64,000 nucleotides of DNA from Hyphomicrobiales bacterium (GTDB taxonomy: Bacteria > Pseudomonadota > Alphaproteobacteria > Rhizobiales > Beijerinckiaceae). Where the stretch lies: NCBI GenBank assembly GCA_027483795.1, contig JAIXTT010000112.1, positions 1 to 64,000 of the forward strand. The letters run 5' to 3'. Under the pieces are notes generated by a model. That model had not been told where the DNA came from. It made no database searches and saw only the letters and a program-made list of their open reading frames with translations. Positions within the stretch are counted from its first letter, which is position 1. Each line of letters opens with the position of its first letter. A program made the translations under genes and the position numbers. Shown one piece after another: positions 60,279 through 64,000 of this stretch.

Positions 60279-62710
60279 CGTCCCTCCGGGCCTTGGCCCG
60301 GAGGGAGGTTCAAGCGTCGTGCCAAAGCCGCGGCATCGCGGCGGAAACGGTCGAGTTCGGCATCGGGAATCTTCGCCGCCGCCGTCCAGATCTTGCCGAA
60401 ACGCGAAACGAGCTCGGTCCGGAGCGCCGCGGCTTCGGGCTCGGGGCGTCCGTCGAGCCATTCCATCCAGCGCCGGTCGAGCACCCCTTCGGCGAGGCGG
60501 AACAGGTCGCGATGCAGGTCGCCCGTGCCCGCGCAGGGCTCGGTCGACGGCATGAAGATCTGCACGTCCCCTTCGCGCCCGTCGGTCGGGTCGAACGGAT
60601 CGGCGGTCGGCATGCGCGCATGCCATTGCAGATAGCGTTCCGCCCCGACGAGCTTGGTCCAATAGCCCGCCGCGAGCCGCGGCCGCCCGGCATTGTAGAG
60701 CCAGACGCGCGGCCCCAGCGCCCGCAGCGCCTCGATCCGCGCCGGATCGATGCCGAAGCCGGGATTGACGATCGCCACGTCGAGCACGCCCGCATGGCGC
60801 ACGTCGCCGGGATTGTTGAGCTGCGCGCCGAGCAGCGCGCGCGGCGCCGCGGCCCGCATCGCCGCGGCGATCTCGACCGGCTTGGGGCCCTTCGCGCCAT
60901 CATGGTTGGAAGGCTCGTCGGCGATGCTCCAGACGGTCTTCGGCAGTCCCGCCGCCTCGCTCTCCCGGTCGAGCGTCGCCGCGAGCGCGGCCGCGCCCGC
61001 AAGCCCCTGCGCCGCGACGGCCCGCTTGAACGGCGCATAAGCGAGCCACGGCCCGGCCGTCCCCTGCTCCGCCGCGATCCGCGCATCGGCGAGAAAGGCC
61101 GAACGGTCCTGCGGGGAAGGGGTGGAGAAGGCGGGCGCGTTTCCGGTCAGTCCGAAGCGCCGCAGCACCGCGAGATCGCAGGCGAGCCGCCGCGCCCGCG
61201 CCTCCCGGTCGCCGCCGAACCAGGCGAGATGCGGCGGCTCGTCGAGATAGAAGCCGACCGGGGCCGGCGTCGGCGGCAGCCGCACCGGCAATATCTCCGC
61301 TTCGAAGGGGATCGTCCGCCGGATCCCCCGCGCGACGAAGACGATCTCGCCCCGCCGGAGGCCCGGCTCGGCGTCCGGCGGCACATGCACGACCATGTCG
61401 TAGCGTCGCGGCCGATCCGTGCGCACGGGCAGAACGGAAACGTCCGCGCGCAGGATCTCCTCGGCCGGGACCAGCACGTTCCGGCCGACGTCGCGGCGTT
61501 CGAGCCGGACCTGCGCCGCATGGAGGCTCGCCGGAAGCGGCCGTCCCGACCATGCGATCGACGCCGAGACGCGCCGCTCCTTGCGCGAGGTCAGCGCGAA
61601 GGCGGCGAAGGCCGGCCCGCCCGCCGCGCCGACGAACCGGAGCGGCTCCGTCGGATCCTCCCCGTCGAGCGCGAAGACGGGGATCGGCGGCCCCTCCTCC
61701 TCCGGCCGGATCGTCCAGGCCGCGCGATGCCATTCCGCCCGCCGCGCCTCGACCTCCGCAAGCGCCGCCCCGTTCAGGGAGGCGGGTTCGACGAGGACGG
61801 CCGAAAGATGCCGCGCGCCCGGGCCCTCGCCCGACAATTCGATCAGCAGGCCCTCCCCCGGCCGCGGCTCGACCTCGACCGTGACGCGACCGCCCCGATG
61901 CGCGCCGTAGAGCGTCCAGGCGTCGTCGCCCGGCCGCCATTCGCGGTCGCGTCCGGCCAGATAGCGCCGGGTCAGCCATTCCTCGGGCGAAAGGGTCTCG
62001 TCCCGCACCACGCGTCCGGCCACGACGATCCGGCGGCGCAGCGGATGCGGCAGAAGCTCCCATTCGCCGGGATCCTCGGTCCAGAGCGTCACCCGCAAGG
62101 GTCCGCCCGGCACGGCGAGCCGGACCGTCCGGACGCCGTCGATGCCGCTCGCCGTCAGCGGATCGACCCCCGGCCGCCGGATCGCCCTCATCCGCTCCCC
62201 GGCAAGGCGCGGATCGCCGGGCGCGACCCGTTCGAATCCGGGAAGCAGCGGCGCGTCGACGGGGCCGAAGGAGAACCCCGAAGCGCCGCCGGGCAGTCCG
62301 CGGGCGGGCTCCGCCCGAAGCTGCGCGGTCACGGGGGAAAGCCCCGTGCGGAACAGGATGATGCGCCGCAGGGCATCCGTGCGCAGCGCCCTTCCGTCGG
62401 TGCTGCGCAGCCCCGTGACGGGGATGTCCCAGCGGAACGGGCCGGGCGCGGTCGTCCGCTCGATATTGGCGCGGCTGCCGTAATCCGTGCTGCGGTCGTC
62501 GTCGATGCGCAGCACCAGCGTGACGGGTTCGGTTCCTTCGATCCGCCCTTCGACGACGAGGACATGCCCGCGGTCGAGGCCGAAGGTCCGGCCGGGGTCA
62601 TGGGCGAGCGGAAGCCGCGCCGGGCCCGCCGACGGGATCTCCGCAAAGGCCGCGCCGCATCCGATCGCGAGCGCCGCGACGACGATCGCCGGCAGCCGGA
62701 ACGGTCTCAT
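60275..62710 (-). CDS. Large secreted glycoside-hydrolase-like protein (DUF4091/GH123-type suggestion)
   Basis: 811 residues with a signal peptide (PAIVVAALAIGCGAAFAEI). The N-terminal half is beta-rich (VLVVEGRIEGTEPVTLVLRIDDDRST, FRWDIPVTGLRSTDGRALRTDALRRIILFRTG). From ~450 it has LPPTPAPVGFYLDEPPHLAWFGGD and the KTVWSIADEPSNHDGAKGPKPVEIAAAMRAAAP segment, whose DEP resembles the catalytic Asp-Glu of GH123/DUF4091 barrels, followed by VAIVNPGFGIDPARIEALRALGPRVWLYNAG. Polysaccharide trimming or modification in the periplasm is plausible. The family link is from memory and not checked. Overlaps the glycosyltransferase gene by 4 nt. Confidence 0.6.
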   Translation of the reverse strand: MRPFRLPAIVVAALAIGCGAAFAEIPSAGPARLPLAHDPGRTFGLDRGHVLVVEGRIEGTEPVTLVLRIDDDRSTDYGSRANIERTTAPGPFRWDIPVTGLRSTDGRALRTDALRRIILFRTGLSPVTAQLRAEPARGLPGGASGFSFGPVDAPLLPGFERVAPGDPRLAGERMRAIRRPGVDPLTASGIDGVRTVRLAVPGGPLRVTLWTEDPGEWELLPHPLRRRIVVAGRVVRDETLSPEEWLTRRYLAGRDREWRPGDDAWTLYGAHRGGRVTVEVEPRPGEGLLIELSGEGPGARHLSAVLVEPASLNGAALAEVEARRAEWHRAAWTIRPEEEGPPIPVFALDGEDPTEPLRFVGAAGGPAFAAFALTSRKERRVSASIAWSGRPLPASLHAAQVRLERRDVGRNVLVPAEEILRADVSVLPVRTDRPRRYDMVVHVPPDAEPGLRRGEIVFVARGIRRTIPFEAEILPVRLPPTPAPVGFYLDEPPHLAWFGGDREARARRLACDLAVLRRFGLTGNAPAFSTPSPQDRSAFLADARIAAEQGTAGPWLAYAPFKRAVAAQGLAGAAALAATLDRESEAAGLPKTVWSIADEPSNHDGAKGPKPVEIAAAMRAAAPRALLGAQLNNPGDVRHAGVLDVAIVNPGFGIDPARIEALRALGPRVWLYNAGRPRLAAGYWTKLVGAERYLQWHARMPTADPFDPTDGREGDVQIFMPSTEPCAGTGDLHRDLFRLAEGVLDRRWMEWLDGRPEPEAAALRTELVSRFGKIWTAAAKIPDAELDRFRRDAAALARRLNLPPGQGPEGR

Positions 62711-63837
62711 CCGAGCCGCTCCAGCGCGTCCGCCACCACCCGCGCCCGCGCGGTCCAGGTTTCGTCCGCGACCCGCGCCCGCCGCGCCGCCCGGTCGCCT
62801 TGATCGGTCCGCACGGCTTCGAGCGCCGCGACGAAGGCGTCGGGGCCGCGGACCGTCGCGACATGCGCCGCATAAGGCGCGAGCGCCGGGAAGGGGGTCG
62901 AGACGACGGGCGTCCCCGCCGCGAGATATTCCCGCAATTTCAGCGGGTTGCAGGCGCGGATCTGGGCGCAGTCGCGGAACGGGAGCATCGAGGCCGTCCA
63001 ATGCGCGCTGTAGCGGGGCAGGTCGGCATGCGGCCGCGGGCCGAGCAGCCGGACATTGGGCAGTTCCGCGAGTTCGTCGATCGCCGTCAGGACAGGCCCG
63101 ACGAAGCAGAAGGTCCAGCCCGGCAGCCGCCGCGCGGTCTCGGCGAGCAGCGGCACGTCGATCCAGTCGGCGAGCGCCCCGTAGAAGCCCGCCACGGGTC
63201 CTGCGGGAAGATCCTCGGCGCGCGGGACCGGAGAGGCGAAGAGATCGAAATCGACCCCGTGCTCGACGAGCAGGGTCTTTTCCGCCGGGAACCGCGCGGC
63301 GAGCGCGGGGCTCGCGGCGATCACGAGATCGGCCCGCGCCGCGAGGCGTTCCTCGTCGCGCAGCACCGCGGCATGATCGACCCCGGCGAGCCCGCCGAAA
63401 TCGTCGCCGCAATAATAGACCACCGCGCTTTCCCCGAGCGCTCCCGTCACCGCCGCGGCCGTCGGCAGGGACGCCCAGAGGATCGGCCGGGAGGCGCGGC
63501 CCGCGAGCCGCGGGCGGATCTGTCGCGCCAGCGCGCCGCGATTGATCGCCTCGGCGATCCGGCTCCCCGGCCAAGGCAAGGCGAAGGGGGACAGGACATC
63601 GACCGGATCGGACGGACGGGCGCGGTCGCCGGCGGGCGCCCCGCCGCGACGGCCCGCCGCCATGCGCAGCTTCTCGACGGCCCGCCCTGCGTCCCGCAGC
63701 GAGAAGCGCGGGCGACGCAGCCCGATCGAATTGACCCACAGGACCCGGCGGTCCTCCGCCAGACGTTTGACGAGATGCTGGGTGGAACTGGGATGACGCC
63801 CCCAATCCTCTCCGAAGACGACGAGGTCACGCGGCAC
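62707..63837 (-). CDS. Glycosyltransferase, GT1/GT4-like
   Basis: 376 residues from a GTG with GGGAGG 7 nt upstream. GT-B fold: [92 protein letters not shown] and the donor site [31 protein letters not shown]. The E..AAGTPVV motif is typical of glycosyltransferases assembling surface polysaccharides. Overlaps the acyltransferase gene by 11 nt upstream and the GH-like gene by 4 nt downstream. Confidence 0.9.
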   Translation of the reverse strand: MPRDLVVFGEDWGRHPSSTQHLVKRLAEDRRVLWVNSIGLRRPRFSLRDAGRAVEKLRMAAGRRGGAPAGDRARPSDPVDVLSPFALPWPGSRIAEAINRGALARQIRPRLAGRASRPILWASLPTAAAVTGALGESAVVYYCGDDFGGLAGVDHAAVLRDEERLAARADLVIAASPALAARFPAEKTLLVEHGVDFDLFASPVPRAEDLPAGPVAGFYGALADWIDVPLLAETARRLPGWTFCFVGPVLTAIDELAELPNVRLLGPRPHADLPRYSAHWTASMLPFRDCAQIRACNPLKLREYLAAGTPVVSTPFPALAPYAAHVATVRGPDAFVAALEAVRTDQGDRAARRARVADETWTARARVVADALERLG

Positions 63838-64000
63838 GGTCGGCCTCCCGCAAGGGCCGGATCACCCGCGCCGGAACGCCGCCCGCCAGCACCCCCGGCG
63901 GCAGGCTCTTCGTCACCACGCTTCCCGCCGCCACCACGGTGCCGCGACCGATGGTGACGCCCGCCATGACGCTCACGCCGGTGGCGAGCCAGACGTCGTC
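63827..64000 (-). CDS. Hexapeptide-repeat acyltransferase, C-terminal part (5' end outside window)
   Basis: The last 57 residues are visible: [49 protein letters not shown]. These are the left-handed beta-helix repeats and the G.PA+.I end of the maltose/galactoside O-acetyltransferase family (WbbJ/LacA type). It would acetylate a sugar of the polysaccharide. The catalytic His lies upstream of the window. Confidence 0.85.
   Translation of the reverse strand, partial: DDVWLATGVSVMAGVTIGRGTVVAAGSVVTKSLPPGVLAGGVPARVIRPLREADRAA

Noticed and set aside
59984-62803. 939-residue plus-strand frame in the polysaccharide locus
   Set aside because: Antisense to the GH-like and lipoprotein genes; Arg/Pro-rich with no motif or signal.

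Overview
This 64 kb window is GC-rich, gene-dense bacterial chromosome. Long 4-nt or 1-nt overlapping operons, many periplasmic-binding-protein transport systems (TRAP, TTT, Dpp-type and sugar ABC), Tat-type signal peptides and a GumC/Wza-like polysaccharide locus point to an alphaproteobacterium, probably of the Hyphomicrobiales. That placement is inference; no rRNA, tRNA, integrase, transposase or CRISPR array was seen.

Layout. 1-1045: a cut MerR-type regulator and an isolated, visibly AT-rich GIY-YIG-like nuclease gene. 1408-5927: AIM24-family protein, a small secreted Cys-rich protein, a secreted HExxH metallopeptidase-like protein coupled to a membrane-anchored TPR protein, and a MarC-family membrane protein. 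6144-11043: a tandemly duplicated palindrome upstream of an aldo/keto reductase, then a CocE-type hydrolase and a Tat-exported LivK-like binding protein closed by an intrinsic terminator. 11062-15995 (minus): zinc-ribbon protein, TRAP DctM/DctQ/DctP and an LVIVD propeller protein. 16356-20093: a very large amidase and a secreted alpha/beta hydrolase, convergent. 20305-29597: a peptide or D-amino-acid unit with a DSD1/D-threonine-aldolase-like enzyme, RidA, an RpiR regulator, a full Dpp-like importer and a divergent deacetylase-type amidohydrolase, with a perfect palindrome between the divergent operons. 29766-36103: a sugar or sugar-acid ABC system (two permeases, binding protein, enolase-superfamily dehydratase, GntR regulator) with no ATPase gene in the locus. 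36281-38538: a CesT-type secretion-chaperone-like protein followed by a papain-like cysteine protease candidate and a cupin. 38583-46553: quinone oxidoreductase, then FAD-linked 2-hydroxyacid dehydrogenase, HMG-CoA-lyase-like enzyme, CoA-transferase and a complete tripartite tricarboxylate transporter. 46594-51809: DUF1330 protein, class III aminotransferase, secreted or lipoprotein hypotheticals and an exported MBL-fold hydrolase.

51843-64000 is an exopolysaccharide assembly and control locus cut by the window end: a BY-kinase-like protein without a Walker A motif, an SLBB export protein, two lipoproteins, a STAS protein, two glycosyltransferases, a miniature sugar-transferase tail, an orphan NtrC-type sigma-54 activator, a Wzz/GumC co-polymerase, an 811-residue secreted GH-like protein and an acyltransferase. 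The divergent STAS and glycosyltransferase genes each carry a sigma-54-like promoter. Between these promoters lie two copies of the palindrome TCGCGTTTCGCGA, with a third exact copy at 60197-60209. This suggests that the orphan activator switches the locus on, and it is the most coherent candidate system in the window together with the chaperone-protease pair at 36281-38054.
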